DNA of 64,000 nucleotides, taken from Breviolum minutum Mf 1.05b.01. Taxonomy: Eukaryota; Sar; Dinophyceae; Suessiales; Symbiodiniaceae. Positions 21,713 to 32,430 of the stretch are shown one piece after another. Below the pieces are notes generated by a model. It was not told where the DNA came from. It saw only the letters and a list, made by a program, of their open reading frames with translations, and searched no databases. Positions within the stretch are counted from its first letter, which is position 1. Every line of letters begins with the position of its first letter. The position numbers and the translations under genes were made by a program. Where the stretch lies: NCBI GenBank assembly GCA_000507305.1, contig DF239319.1:62001-126000 (forward strand), written 5' to 3'.

Positions 21713-22500
21713 GACATTTAGAACAAATTTGATTCCATTTGATCAAACGGATGATGTTATATCAGGTGATGTCACTACCAGCCAAATTCAAATAGTTGCT
21801 GTTAATGGTGTGCAAAATTAAGCTCCCGCTTGGTGGAATCCTTCTCATGAATTTGGTGACCCACAAACACAAAATCTTCCTGACATAAATCCCTTGTTGC
21901 CCATGAAAATATAGATTTACATATCACGGAGTCGGGACTTAGGTATTATATATGTGCATTATGTAAAATTTGCATGTTTTTTGCAACCTTTATGCCATGT
22001 CTCCATTCATCGCTTCAACGTTTCGATAAGTGGCTCTTCGTGATAGGATATCCCACCAAGCCCTTGTCCCCACAGCATCGCATCTGCACACCATAGCGAT
22101 GGGCGATGGGCATCATCTTATCCAAAACAGCACATTGTTCAGCACGTGACAACGTCACTAACCTAAAACGGGAGGGGTTTGGAGGTGGGGAAGTCCATAG
22201 GAAGTTAGAATAATGAGAATGAATCTGTTAAAGAGACTGAGATCTTATGAGATTTTGATCTTATAGGGATCATGTCACCGTGTATGTGATGTACACTGAT
22301 CTAGACCTACTTGATGTTGTTTCTATTGCGTCCTTGAAAACACTGTCACCATCACAATACGTAATGATACATCATAAGATACAAAGATGCAACAGTCCTG
22401 CATTCAACTGAAGTCACCAACGTCACACTTAAACAAAACCCACAACACTGTGATCTGTTGTTGGACATCTGGAACATCTCCTACCTGATAGGAACCATCG
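21713..22500. other. No gene recognised
   Basis: Unique-looking noncoding sequence with many stops in all frames. I see no convincing exon island and no foldback element. Confidence 0.45.
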
Positions 22501-22505
22501 TTGTT

Positions 22506-22690
22506 TCAGAGAGATGTCACACTGGATGGAGGTGGTTTCCCGCAACTCTCTACCCCTACAGTAACAGTTGACCCATGTTTGACCGTTACAATTGGCTCCC
22601 CAACAGTTGCTTCACCACCAAGAAACTCCATCCCTGAATCCCTCATATTGCGCACAGATTTGGGATAGGCTTGACCTTGGTTGAAAGCAC
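22506..22690 (-). CDS. Exon candidate
   Basis: A minus-strand frame of 83 codons. The part NMRDSGMEFLGGEATVGEPI followed by a Thr/Val-rich stretch reads like protein. An internal TTCTTG|GTGGTG may be the donor, in which case only the upper half is coding. Confidence 0.28.
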
Positions 22691-23475
22691 GCAGTGAGAT
22701 GAAGAAAATCCATCTTATAAAGCAGTTGCTACTGGAGAATGTATGAACATGTCCCATGTCTTCATGTCTTCAAGGTGGTTGATCTGGATATCTTGGATAT
22801 CTGATGATATCTGGATTTCTTTCACTGGTGCAGGATTATTTGTGTCGCGCACTTCACGGTTTATGCTCCATTCCACCTAGTAGCAGTGGCAAATGCAGGT
22901 TTATACAGGCTTCCTGTCCTACTAGATATATGACGCTGTGATGTTCTGGCTAGCCACTGCTCACTAGCTACACTTGCTGCTTGCACAGCTTCTGGCACCC
23001 TGCATTTCCAGGATAGCGTAAAAAGTTCAGTTGCAAAGCCGAAAAAACATCACTGTTTCTGATTCTAGCTGGGCGAGCACACTGCATATATACAAAGAAA
23101 CTACACTTATCACACTTGCCAAATCTATATCCTTTTTTCAAATCCATTTATATCCATTTATCATATCATTCAGCGTTATATATGTATATATGTATATGTA
23201 TACAGTCTACATGTAGACCAAATATAAACATATCCCAGTCGTCCCATTTGGCTCAGAATGGGTTGAAAAATCTCGACATCTCCAAGTGACAAAAGCTGAA
23301 AACAATGTGATCCACACCAAGGCTACCCACATGTCGCACGATGGTCTGGAGGCTTGGATTGGGAAAACAAATCGTCAGGAAGGAGCCACTTTAAGAAACC
23401 ACCCCAACAAAAAACATAGGGTTTTTTTGGAAGCTCTGTGGAAGTTGAAGTTATTGTTGCTTAGTACCATTTATG

Positions 23476-23609
23476 TTCTGTTGATGGAAGAAATTCTGCT
23501 AAAACCACCAATAGGATGTATACAAGTGCTGTGAATCTGTGAATCATGGGAAAACCTACGTATTCTTAACTAGTGCAGGCTGTGCAGGAGTTCTTCCATT
23601 AATGGTATC
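23476..23609. repeat. Family F foldback element, long variant
   Basis: TTCTGTTGATGGAAGAAATTCTGC at the left and GCAGGAGTTCTTCCATTAATGGTA at the right. The interior is longer and more diverged than other copies. Confidence 0.55.
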
Positions 23610-23829
23610 TTACCTTTGATTACGCTTGTTAGATCACTGCGCAAAAAGTATGGTTATCAAGCAATCACCTCGTGGCGAAACGCCTTGTTCTTTGATAAAG
23701 AATTAAGGCCGGTAAGGTTTCTTCCGAGCTTCTGAGATATGGTGTCCATGGGATTTGTTGAAACTCCGAAGGTAAAAGGGAGACAACACACTAAACTTCC
23801 AACACAGTAAAAAGCCAATGACACAACCT

Positions 23830-24004
23830 CCAGCACAACTGCCAAGTTGTGCAAAAGGATGCAAACAAAAACACAATAAGTCAAGGGAAAGAGCCATACA
23901 CTCAAGATGTTGCAAGCAAGTAGATACCATGGGGAAGCAAACATAAAAATTACACCCAGGAAGGCCAGTGAAATCCAGGCCTCGAAATCCTTTGTGTTGT
24001 CCAT
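23830..24004 (-). CDS. Hydrophobic, membrane-like exon candidate
   Basis: Minus-strand frame opening MDNTKDFEAWISLAFLGVIF and continuing with at least two more hydrophobic runs (FPLTYCVFVCILL and a Val/Leu-rich segment), consistent with transmembrane helices. TTGGAG|GTTGTG could be the donor near 23830. A second minus frame over the island is also open. Family not recognised. Confidence 0.36.
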
Positions 24005-24132
24005 GACAGGTCCTTAAGGTTGCCACTTCCAACTACCGCAAAAAATAAATCATCTTTCAACCTACAAAAGACAAGTTATGTCAAAGTTTATAAAGGTTTC
24101 ATAAAAGAAAGTAAAAACAAACACATCCATGA

Positions 24133-24230
24133 CTAGTTGGTGGTTTCAACCCATTTGAAAAATATTAGTCAAAATGAAGAATCTTCCCCAAATAGGGGGG
24201 AAAATAAAAATGTTTGAAACCACCACCTAG
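24133..24230. repeat. Family A introner-like element
   Basis: Full 98-bp copy: CTAGTTGGTGGTTTCAACCC to GTTTGAAACCACCACCTAG. It lies between two minus-strand exon islands (24292-24401 and 23830-24004), so it would sit inside an intron. Confidence 0.88.
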
Positions 24231-24291
24231 ATGATCATTCACAATCATCCACATCTTGACATATCTCTCTATCTTCCAAGCTTCCTCCCAC

Positions 24292-24401
24292 AATGTTCCG
24301 GTAGTGTACAATGGGATCGAAACGTGGCGATACGGCGTGGGCACCAAAGGTCTGGACCAAGAAAGTCAACTGACCCAAACGTTCCTCAGGGCATGGAGTT
24401 T
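24292..24401 (-). CDS. Exon candidate
   Basis: Minus strand after CCCTCACTACAG. The product contains ERLGQLTFLVQTFGAHAVSP and FDPIVHYRN before GTGGGAGG. The frame remains open to 24238, so the donor may lie later, close to the family A element. Protein not recognised. Confidence 0.37.
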
Positions 24402-24445
24402 CTGTAGTGAAGGGAGGGAAGGGAGGTGGGGTGAATCTGATTCTA

Positions 24446-24511
24446 AATATATATATATGTGTGTGTGTGTGAAGATGCCGCTATTTATAAATATATATAT
24501 ATATATATATG
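24446..24511. repeat. TA/TG dinucleotide runs
   Basis: (TA)n, (TG)n and a longer (TA)n within 65 bp. Microsatellite, noncoding. Confidence 0.8.
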
Positions 24512-24725
24512 GACAATCTTCTATCACATCTCAGATCCACTCTGACCCCCAGTACATTCAGAAAACACGAATGCAATCTTCTCTCTGACGCGGAGATTGT
24601 GCAGGATATAACTCCTGTCCACCTATGCTATAAGCAACCCCCTGGTCCCTGGGAATTCTGTATGCCAAGTGACCAAGCTGGAAATTCCACAAAGTAAATT
24701 AAGATCACAGGAAGGTTATACGTAA

Positions 24726-24826
24726 CCTATACCATCCATGTATGGTATATTTACCTACATTTGGTTGATTCTTATGATAAATGTAGGCAAATATAGCATA
24801 CATAGATGGTATAGGTAAGGGAGTTG
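24726..24826. repeat. Family E foldback element
   Basis: TAACCTATACCATCCATGTATGGTATATTTACCTACATTTGG at the left mirrors the TAGGCAAATATAGCATACATAGATGGTATAGGT right end. Nested palindromes allow a very long hairpin. Confidence 0.8.
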
Positions 24827-25149
24827 TTTTCTTTTTTATCAAAACGATGCCCTTTCAAAGCCACCAGGTCCTGATTCTTGCAGGAATCGAGGCACTGTAG
24901 ATATCTGATGGGATGTGAGAACCAAACCACAGTGATGAGATGCAACTCAAAGAAATATATACGGTATACTGTATGTATATATATATATACATATTACAAT
25001 AGCACCCGCCTGCAAATCCCTGACACCAGGAGTTCCTGTAAAGTGCATTTCATTTTAATGTGCCTTTACATGACAACAAACTATTAGATTGGGTAGCTAG
25101 CTGTAGTTGAGACGTCCTCTATCCAGTGTGGTGGCTGTTTCAGCCATAC

Positions 25150-25251
25150 CCAGGCCGGCGAACCAGTTAAAATAATCTCCAGTTTGAACGTCAGATTGCC
25201 CAATCTATCAATCATGAAGTCGGGAGAATGGTCAAACTGGCCCAACTTCAA
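25150..25251 (-). CDS. Exon candidate, strand ambiguous
   Basis: Minus strand: GACTTCATGATTGATAGATTGGG region giving PDFMIDRLGNLTFKLEIILT before CCTGG|GTATGG. On the plus strand an equally open frame (containing EPVKIISSLNVRLPNLSIMK) follows GCTGTTTCAG. One of them may be real. Neighbouring islands favour minus. Confidence 0.32.
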
Positions 25252-25570
25252 CTTACAGTACAGTAGAAGTAGTAAAACACAAACATGAAAACAAAAGAAC
25301 GTAACATATACGATTTCTACTAAACACAAATCATATCAAAACACGCTTGTTAGATAACCAATTCAACCCTTCACCCCTAAATATTGGCTTTTAAATTAAA
25401 TGTCTGCCACCCAAAACCCAACTTTTATTCCTAACAAGCATCTGTCAAACTGGTATCAACTCCAGGTTCTAAGGCCAAATTTTCTGAGTTCACTGTGTAG
25501 TTGAAGAGGTGCACGGGATAACCTGGAGTCCGAACGAGGGAACCGTGGTGATGCTACCTACCTACTTCAA

Positions 25571-25683
25571 TAGCCTCCCTGAAACTAACAGCGATTTTGC
25601 ACCTGAACATGGTGGTTTCCAATCAGAATTTCCTTTTGGAAAGGTCTATGTTCAGGTGCGAACTGTTAGTTTCAGGGAGGCTA
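25571..25683. repeat. Family C foldback element
   Basis: TAGCCTCCCTGAAACTAACAG at the left mirrors CTGTTAGTTTCAGGGAGGCTA at the right, followed inward by a TTGCACCTGAACATGG and CTATGTTCAGGTGCGAA stem. Near-perfect foldback. Confidence 0.9.
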
Positions 25684-26232
25684 AATTAGACCCAAAAACC
25701 ACGTGGCCCAAACAAATGTTGCATACAAAGATCTGGATGGTCCACTTGGGGGTTGTATGGTTGGTTGTAGCAAGGGGATGGGCCAATGGGCCGCCTTGTG
25801 AAGTCTTGAAAACAAACATTCTATCAACTTGACTTGTCACTAACACCCCTAAGTCTCAAAACTGAGTTATCCAAGTGGCATGTCAAAATACATGTGTGCG
25901 CGTGCTTTAAGAAGAGGTTTCCAAATGGCCTTTGTCTTAGTGCCATTGTAACAAAGCTGGTAGCCATATGTAAAAAAACTCTCATTACTACATCCAATTC
26001 TAGCTTTTCAATGTGTATGGTGACTAACCTTGCGATTGAACACCACCATCTTTCCTAGTAAAGACCATTCAAACGATTGATTCTCTATGGCTATGCTGGT
26101 TTACCAAACTATCACATGATGAAGTGTAACTCATTTCGAGTTCCTCACCGTAACTGGTCCAAGGGACGATGCAAAACGCTGTTGGGCTTTTGCCAGGCTG
26201 CAATCCACTTCCTGAGGTCTAAGCATGCTGGA

Positions 26233-26328
26233 TACTATGCAGGAAATTAACATATCCCACCAATGGAAAAGGAAAATCGTCTTCAAAGGTAGCTTTGGGA
26301 TGGGAATATGTTAGTTCCCTGGAGGGTA
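26233..26328. repeat. Family B foldback element, decayed left end
   Basis: The right end TTAGTTCCCTGGAGGGTA is intact. The left end (TACTATGCAGGAAATTAACATATCCC) has mutations. The core GAAAATCGTCTTCAAA is in the opposite orientation to the copy at 9704. Confidence 0.8.
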
Positions 26329-26551
26329 ACCCCCACACATACTTTTTCTTGATGTCAATGTCAAATCCTACATTAATTGACCGCAGTGATTTTGGAAATT
26401 CTGGGGGGCTCTTTGAACCTCCGAATTGAAAGTAGATGAAAGTAGAGATACAAATTCCCAATGCACCATCTGTTGATGCACAACATCTTGCACCCATTGG
26501 TATGCTCGAAGTATCCGTCAATTTCACTTATCTTATGGCTTTCTTTTACTG

Positions 26552-26665
26552 ATGTGCCCAGTGCCCACTGACTTGGCGGCCAAGACTCTTGTAGTTCTTG
26601 GACCACCAGCTGACACACATGACACCTTTCCCCGTTTGCGGGTTGTAGGGTTGCACGCAAACGGC
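26552..26665 (-). CDS. Exon candidate, frame ambiguous
   Basis: GC-rich minus-strand island in which all three frames are open. One basic frame reads KVSCVSAGGPRTTRVLAAKS before CATCA|GTAAAAG. Another contains CHVCQLVVQELQESW. GTGTGTCAG inside it may be an acceptor. Confidence 0.28.
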
Positions 26666-26765
26666 ACGCACCACGGGATTCTTTCGAGGACCCGAAGCAA
26701 TGTACATAAAACCATCTGCGGCGAGGTCAGGTCGTAGTTTTTGTTGGGAAATGGTGGGCTCCGAA

Positions 26766-26893
26766 AACCCAGTTATATATATATATACATGACATGGAGT
26801 TATAACTTATATCAACTTATGGGGTCCCTGAAATGGCATAAACATAGATCGTAACTGGGGTTCTTTCACCCCTATAAGTGGAGTTATTTCACG
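26766..26893. repeat. Imperfect palindromic element
   Basis: GAGTTATAACTTATATCAACTTATGGGG faces CCCCTATAAGTGGAGTTATTTC. A (TA)n run lies at its left edge. Not matched to another family here. Confidence 0.5.
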
Positions 26894-27002
26894 CTATACT
26901 TATCACTGGTAGGGGCTGACTTTGTGGGTTTGGGTGTAGGGACTGGATGGCAACAACACATGCTCAGGCAGAGAAGCCATGAGAAGCCCTTTATGGCACT
27001 AC

Positions 27003-27054
27003 ATTCCAAATGCCATACAAAACTTCAGTCTGATCACAGGTCTACTTGGGAGTC
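27003..27054 (-). CDS. Short exon candidate
   Basis: Minus strand, 52 nt between TTTCTTTTCAG and GGAAT|GTAGTG, product LPSRPVIRLKFCMAFGM. The acceptor is strong. The frame is also open upstream of it. Confidence 0.28.
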
Positions 27055-27200
27055 CTGAAAAGAAACATGAATTCATAGCCTTCAGCTCCCAAAAAATATT
27101 GGCACAGCTGGCTGCTAGTTGCGGATTCATTCCCTCATTCCTTGCCAGGGTTGTCATATTCTATTGAAGTCACATGTTTCTCTCCATTCCAATCCCTTTT

Positions 27201-27309
27201 CTAGTTGGTGGTTTTTTACCAACCCATCTGAAAAAATATGCTCGTCAAAATGGGTGAACATCTTCCCCAAGTATTTCGGGGTGAAAAAAAACCTATTTGC
27301 AACCACCCC
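27201..27309. repeat. Family A introner-like element
   Basis: CTAGTTGGTGGTTTTTTACCAACCCATCTG at the left and a decayed right end (ATTTGCAACCACCCC). The TTTTTTACCAACC insertion is shared with the copy near 55412, marking a subfamily. Confidence 0.8.
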
Positions 27310-27594
27310 TTCATTAACTCCTATGGTATGGACCATTTGCTTGGCTTCAACTTCCCACGGTCGACCTCGATTGACTTGAAGATCTGACTCGAGATCTGAC
27401 TCTCACATCACTGGTGGTACCATGAAACGTACGCCCCCCCCCCAAACTCAAGCAATTATGACCCGAAAACTAAGGTGACAATAGAACATCCACCATGAAT
27501 GAAGATGTATTTCCTATTGAAAATGAATGTTGGTTTTCCAATGTCATCTCAATTTTCAGATCTGCACTTTGTTTACCTCTTGTGACTTAAAAAC

Positions 27595-27782
27595 CCTCAG
27601 TTTCAGCACCCCATCGCCCGTAGTGGCCATCGGCCGTAGTGGCCTTCAAAACCGTTGAGGTATTGTCGCAAGAAGCCCCAAGGCACATCTGTTCGACGGG
27701 AGCCTCGTCGTAAAACCAGGAGGCCACAGCGATTTGGAAAAAAATTTGAGAAGTTTGAGTTTGACAATCATATAAAGAGGCC
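27595..27782 (-). CDS. Possible beta-trefoil (ricin B-type) lectin exon
   Basis: Minus-strand exon of 188 nt between AGCTTTAG and TGAGG|GTTTTT. The product opens ASLYDCQTQTSQIFFQ, close to the LYDCNG..SQ.W signature of ricin B-type lectin repeats (the QxW position is QIFF here), and continues ASWFYDEAPVEQMCLGASCD. Such domains bind sugars in secreted or surface proteins. The assignment rests on this one motif. Confidence 0.43.
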
Positions 27783-27966
27783 CTAAAGCTAAACTTTACA
27801 AATATTTATTCAAAAAAAAAAGGGTACTCCCCGGAGAATTTAACAGTTGGAAGTTGGAACCTGCAAAATCACCCCCCTTTTTTTTGAAGGTAACATCATC
27901 GTCCTAAAAAAAATCGATTTCCCGGGCTCCGGGGGTGTGTGCAATTTCTGGTAGCCAAGGATTGAC

Positions 27967-28206
27967 ATGAAGGTGCCAACCGCAAACCAACTATCTTGGA
28001 TGTACCAGAAAGCTAAACCCTTTGGTTTTCCCATCTTGACAAGTGGGACCATGATTTTTAGCCAATTTGCAAAAGCATCCAATGTCAAAAGGGATCAACT
28101 CGACAACTACTTTGCTAGCTGGAAGTTAGACTGGAAGAAGGATGGTCCTCCAAGTAATCTCTTGTTTGGAAGCGAAATTTCTGGTAAGGGATGGCTTCCG
28201 GATTGA
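27967..28206 (+). CDS. 79-codon open frame, strand uncertain
   Basis: A plus-strand ATG frame with LSWMYQKAKPFGFPILTSGT and NYFASWKLDWKKDGPP, containing a possible GTAAGG donor at TCTG|GTAAGG. The minus strand is open over 82 codons across the same ground (AFWYIQDSWFAVGTF). Balanced amino-acid use favours plus, but neighbouring islands are minus. Confidence 0.3.
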   Translation: MKVPTANQLSWMYQKAKPFGFPILTSGTMIFSQFAKASNVKRDQLDNYFASWKLDWKKDGPPSNLLFGSEISGKGWLPD

Positions 28207-28624
28207 AATTCACACATAGCCAATGGGAGTGAAAGCCATGTGAAACCCATCTTAAATACTACATCTCCCCGACAAACAGTCCAGAAATTGGTACGTTGGG
28301 ATCCTGCAGTGGATGCAAGGGTAGATCCAAGTATCTCCTTGTTTCTTTTTTAAGCTACCTCATTTTCCGGTGATCCCTCCTTGTGGAAGACTGTTTGAAA
28401 AAAGGAGTGGATAGCCATTTAATAATCGGGCTACACTTTAATCAAAGAAGCTTATACAAAAATGAAGATTCATTAGATTTCAAAAACGTTTATCATTAAT
28501 TTATCAATATACTTCACCCCCTTACAATTCTGAACATTTATAAGTAGTTTCCGTTCTCCCCCCCCCTCCCCCCCGAAACAAACAACAAATCACACCCCAA
28601 CAGCCACCCGCTGGGTGGAAACAC

Positions 28625-28758
28625 CACGAAACAGGAAATGATCAACGGAGGGTTTCGGGCTGCAACATGGCGATCCTCCTCCATGACCTTCATCCCGAAA
28701 CGACGTGGCTTGTCCTCGGGGTTGAGGGCGAACAGATACCGGCACGTTAACATTGGAA
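28625..28758 (-). CDS. Exon candidate
   Basis: Minus strand, 134 nt between GAAAAG and TCGTG|GTGTTT. The product contains YLFALNPEDKPRRFGMKVME and then DRHVAARNPPL. Charged and Pro-containing. Another minus frame (SVRPQPRGQATSF) is open as well. It lies just downstream, in transcript sense, of the RS-rich exons. Confidence 0.4.
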
Positions 28759-29213
28759 CTTTTCAAAGTGTCCTAAGGACGTCTAAGAACATTCCAAACA
28801 AACCGTGGGGCCAAGAGATAAAAAGTTTATGAAGGAATTCTTTGCATGTAGAGTCTAGAGGTTCAAGCAAACTCAAATGTTTGTTCTCACGTTAGCAGAA
28901 CCATACCCCCCACACAGCTACCCCTGAAAGAAAGGTTGATTCATGTTTTTGCTAGGTCCTTTCATAAGAAGGCTGTATGAAGGACACATGAAAAATCAAA
29001 GTGATGAAGCCTTTTGTGTGAGGCCCAATTCCTGACACAGTTCAACTTCGAAACATCTTGCCCCCACACTTTCAATTGCTGAAGAACATTTGCATCTGTA
29101 AATTCCAAACTCCTCCATCATTCAGTGAAGAACTTTCCCTACAATCTTCCAAGGTTCCCATCTTCATCCGCATCCCTCAGGTTGCTGTTGATGCAAAAAA
29201 AAATCTTGCCCCA

Positions 29214-29247
29214 GTGTAAATATCCCATTCTTTACAGGGTTTTATAC
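29214..29247. repeat. Partial family F element beside an RS exon
   Basis: CCCATTCTTTACAGGGTTTTATACATCC matches the family F interior. The minus-strand donor GTATAAAA of the RS exon at 29248-29441 lies inside it. Confidence 0.5.
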
Positions 29248-29441
29248 ATCCGCAGGAGGTGATCGCCGGATATCTCTTCCAAACTGCCAAGCATCACTTG
29301 GTGGTGGATCTCTCACATCCCTCGCCTGCCGTTGCCGAAACCGCCGTGGCGACTCGCTTCGATAGCTCCGGCCCATGGAACGCCGCGGTCGGCCGTAGCC
29401 CAGGTCGCGCGGACGGTCTTCGGGCATGCGGCGGTCGTAAC
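29248..29441 (-). CDS. Arg/Ser-rich (RS-like) exon
   Basis: Minus strand, 194 nt between AAATCCTCAG and GTATAAAA. The product is rich in Arg, Ser, Asp and Tyr: YDRRMPEDRPRDLGYGRP, then RSYRSESPRRFRQRQARD and a DPPP stretch. RS and RD dipeptide-rich tails of this kind are known from SR-family and other splicing-associated proteins. GC content is well above the flanks. No RRM is visible in this exon. Confidence 0.7.
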
Positions 29442-30059
29442 CTGAGGATTTTGGGCCGAGGTTTCGGGGTGAAAATGGGGAGGAACTGATTGGATCTTCT
29501 ATGCCTCTGAAATTCAGAGTACGTTTTTGAATATAGAATGTGCAACATTTATAGTTGATATTAGGTCATATCAGAAAATAGGTATAAAACTATATACAAA
29601 GTACGAACCTATGTGAAACTGCGTTTGATACTGTACACTATATTCTGTGTGTGCAAGTAATATTTACAGTAAGTTCAATCTACTATAATCATCTATAATC
29701 TACTATATCTCTACAATATAGATATCTTCACGATTACCGGCTGTGCAATGGAGTCCAACTGGTCATCCTTGCAGATCTGTAAGCGAATCTTGATAGTCTC
29801 AAGACTTGAAGGTGGAGCCAATAAATAATCCAAAACAACCCGGCAAAAAACACACATGCTAGGAGATTTTATGATGATTAGGATGCATATCATACATATA
29901 TATTGGTATATAAATATACATGCACAAATAAACATCTACACTTGCACAACAACGAAAACTCAAATGAAGGTTGAGAGAGCTCTAGACTTGGACAGCCCAA
30001 GGCCGGGGTAGATGATAATGCAAGCAAAAACTTCTGTGCATGACTTGGGGCTTGCAAAT

Positions 30060-30110
30060 CAAAAAAGATGTATAAATATATATATATATATGTATACGTA
30101 TACATATTTG
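30060..30110. repeat. TA-rich tract
   Basis: ATATATATATATATGTATACGTATACATAT between RS exons. Noncoding and self-complementary. Confidence 0.75.
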
Positions 30111-30209
30111 TTATCTTCTTCTTGTCTTCCACCCCCAATTACCAATTATATTCTAAGTTGAATTGGAATCTGCAACTAAATTCTGCATACACGGGTAGGA
30201 TCCCTAAAC

Positions 30210-30362
30210 CTCTCAAGCAACGATCACGATGATGTCGCTCAGGTGTGCGCCGTCGCTCGGGTGTGCGCCGGCGCGGGGAGTGGCGGCGCCGCAATGGGGA
30301 GGGCGTATCACGGCTTTTGGAGCGGCGGAAATCTTCGGATCGTGCACGGCCACGCCAGTTGC
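30210..30362 (-). CDS. RS-domain exon with RRTPER repeats
   Basis: Minus strand, 153 nt between AACTTTTTTCCCCGAG and GAGAG|GTTTAG. The product reads WRGRARSEDFRRSKSRDT, then SPLRRRHSPRRRTPERRRTP and ERHHRDR. An 18-bp tandem duplication encodes the doubled RRTPER unit. SP and TP dipeptides between arginines are typical phosphorylation sites in RS domains. Likely the same gene as the exons at 29248-29441 and 30478-30544. Confidence 0.7.
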
Positions 30363-30477
30363 CTCGGGGAAAAAAGTTGGGCCCCCAGAAACCAATCAAT
30401 TACACTCTCATTTCAGTGATTCAGTCCCACAGATTCACCCACTGCGTCGTCGGCATTGCCTCAATTTTGTCTGATAC

Positions 30478-30544
30478 CCAGCCTGGAGGTTTTTCCAAGG
30501 AAGAAGAACCACTCCTACGTGGGGAACCACGAGATGTCAAACAC
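30478..30544 (-). CDS. Ser/Arg exon
   Basis: Minus strand, 67 nt between CTCCATCCCAG and GGCTGG|GTATCA. The product is LTSRGSPRRSGSSSLEKPPG. It continues the RS theme upstream of the exon at 30210-30362. Both splice sites are good. Confidence 0.5.
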
Positions 30545-30891
30545 CTGGGATGGAGTAACTCTTAGATGACAAATTGCAAATTGGGCATTGTAAATTGTAA
30601 TTATTTTCCATGGATTGCTTGAAATACGTTGAATTGTAGGACCTTACTCTAATACAAATGTTCCGAAATAGATGCAGAATCGAATCGACCTTCCTGGTGT
30701 AACAGCCCTTGGTCAGATCTCATCAGGAGTACATTACACCCGGGAGTCTTGGCCAGTATAGGTTTGGAAAAGATGTAGATGGACATTGCGCACAATTAGC
30801 AAAAATGTGCTGGAAACATCTCACGAAGTTTCGAAGCACTTCAGCTGTTGGTAGTTACTCTCCCGCCATCTGAGGGCATTCAGTAACTCAC

Positions 30892-30969
30892 TTTTAACTG
30901 GTGGGCATGGAGACACAGCATTCCCTAACAAACTTGCATGTCCACTTGATAGCACCCGGAGGATTTCAC
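30892..30969 (-). CDS. Exon candidate
   Basis: Minus strand, 78 nt between AAAAATCTCAG and TAAAA|GTGAGT, a consensus donor. The product contains EILRVLSSGHASLLGNAVSP and ends CPPVK. A possible preceding exon at about 31070-31115 gives RTVTEIDRAMIMG before GTATGG. Confidence 0.37.
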
Positions 30970-31394
30970 CTGAGATTTTTTGTGAAAAAACAGATGCACA
31001 AATCATCATCACACATACCACACTCCTCATTGTCAAACACTCAGCCTTCAGGGAATTGCTTTCCATACCTCCCATAATCATGGCTCGGTCAATCTCGGTC
31101 ACGGTTCTACTTCGATGATTAGCATTATTATCATTGATGTCAACCCCACACTAAAAATTGTAAACTAACTTTGGACCATCGGATCAATCGCGATGGTGGG
31201 GGCGGATATGATCATCTGAGACAACATGATGTGCCTGTATTATATTCTATAAATAAATAAAAATATATATATATATACACACATGTATAGATAGTTCATT
31301 TGAAAAAATCCCCTCTGTTCAGATTAAAAATGGACACTTCCAAATCTTCCACGCTTTTCGAGCCCAATTTTTTGCAATTCGCTGTCCTGTGACG

Positions 31395-31490
31395 ACAGGT
31401 TTTGCGTGGTGGAGCTCTTTTTCGCTGTCGCTCGCGGGATCGCATGCGCCGTTTGTTGCCATGCATTCCTTGGCAAATGAATCAATGAGC
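31395..31490 (-). CDS. GC-rich exon candidate, frame ambiguous
   Basis: Minus-strand island with two plausible frames: one acidic (IDSFAKECMATNGACDPASD) and one strongly basic (NKRRMRSRERQRKRAPPRKT) that would suit the RS-rich neighbours. Splice boundaries are unclear. Confidence 0.33.
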
Positions 31491-31982
31491 TCAGGACTCG
31501 TCAGGTATCAGGTTTCAAACCAAGGTGGATGTAAAAAATGTAGTCACAAAATCATCAAACATATACCGTCAAAATTAGTAAACAACACCAACCAACCCGG
31601 AACATCCCGCAACTTTACTAGCGCTTGAACTTATGACCGTCATGACCCATGAACCGAGCTCTTGCGCGAGCTCGGTGCAAATCATGTGAATCCTACTCAA
31701 CCAATCTGCATGTTTCAAACCTTCCAGTGCCTATCAGTACTTTAAAGTATAGTGCCCTTTTTTTCACATCAAGTAGTGAGATGTGGGAATTAAGCTTCAA
31801 GTTTCTAGTTTCAACCCAGTTGACCCCAAAATAACATTACCCTCTCATCGAGAAAAAACCTAGCACTTCAAAAAAAAAGTTTGCCAAAACGTGGTTTTCC
31901 TTTTTCTAGTAGCTTTCGAAAGCACATGCCATGATGTGAACATCGGCGAAAGTTTCCGGGGATTGTATTTGGTCCAAGGTAC

Positions 31983-32055
31983 TGGAAGATCGCGAAGAGG
32001 AGGAACCAGAAGAATCGGAATCATCAGAATCAGAGGAAGAACCACGGTCACTTGC
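31983..32055 (-). CDS. Ser/Asp-rich exon
   Basis: Minus strand after AAAATCCAG. The product is SDRGSSSDSDDSDSSGSSSS followed by RSS before a GTACCT donor. If that site is not used the frame stays open to about 31930. Acidic serine tracts next to RS segments are common in splicing-related and nucleolar proteins. Likely the most upstream recognisable exon of the RS gene. Confidence 0.52.
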
Positions 32056-32102
32056 CTGGATTTTAACAGTAGCAAAAACACGACGGTGTTTTTCCGAAAA
32101 AA

Positions 32103-32163
32103 CCATATACCATCCATGTATGATATATGTACCTACATGACTGGTGGATTTTTATGGTAAATG
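32103..32163. repeat. Family E foldback element
   Basis: ATACCATCCATGTATGATATATGTACCTACAT with TTTTTATGGTAAATGG at the right. A short copy. Confidence 0.6.
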
Positions 32164-32430
32164 GAGCTGATAATCATCTTTCTTTATCTTTCTTTCCCAC
32201 CAAATCATGTAGCCCAAGTGGCTGAAGGAACATCGCGACATTCCAACCTTGTTTTCCACACAAAAGAACACCACAACAAGGGGGCAAGGGAGGCAAGAAA
32301 CAACACCCAAAGCGACAGTACACTCTCTCCCTCTCACTCTAAATGTAACAGTAAACAAAAAATGCGTATATATATAAATACGTATATATTGACATATTTG
32401 AATATATAAATATATGCATAAAACAAAATT

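Noticed and set aside
23241..23270. CCATTTGGCTCAG as a relic dinoflagellate spliced leader
   Set aside because: It matches only part of the known leader (CCGTAGCCATTTTGGCTCAAG) and lacks the exact core, so it cannot support a taxonomic claim.
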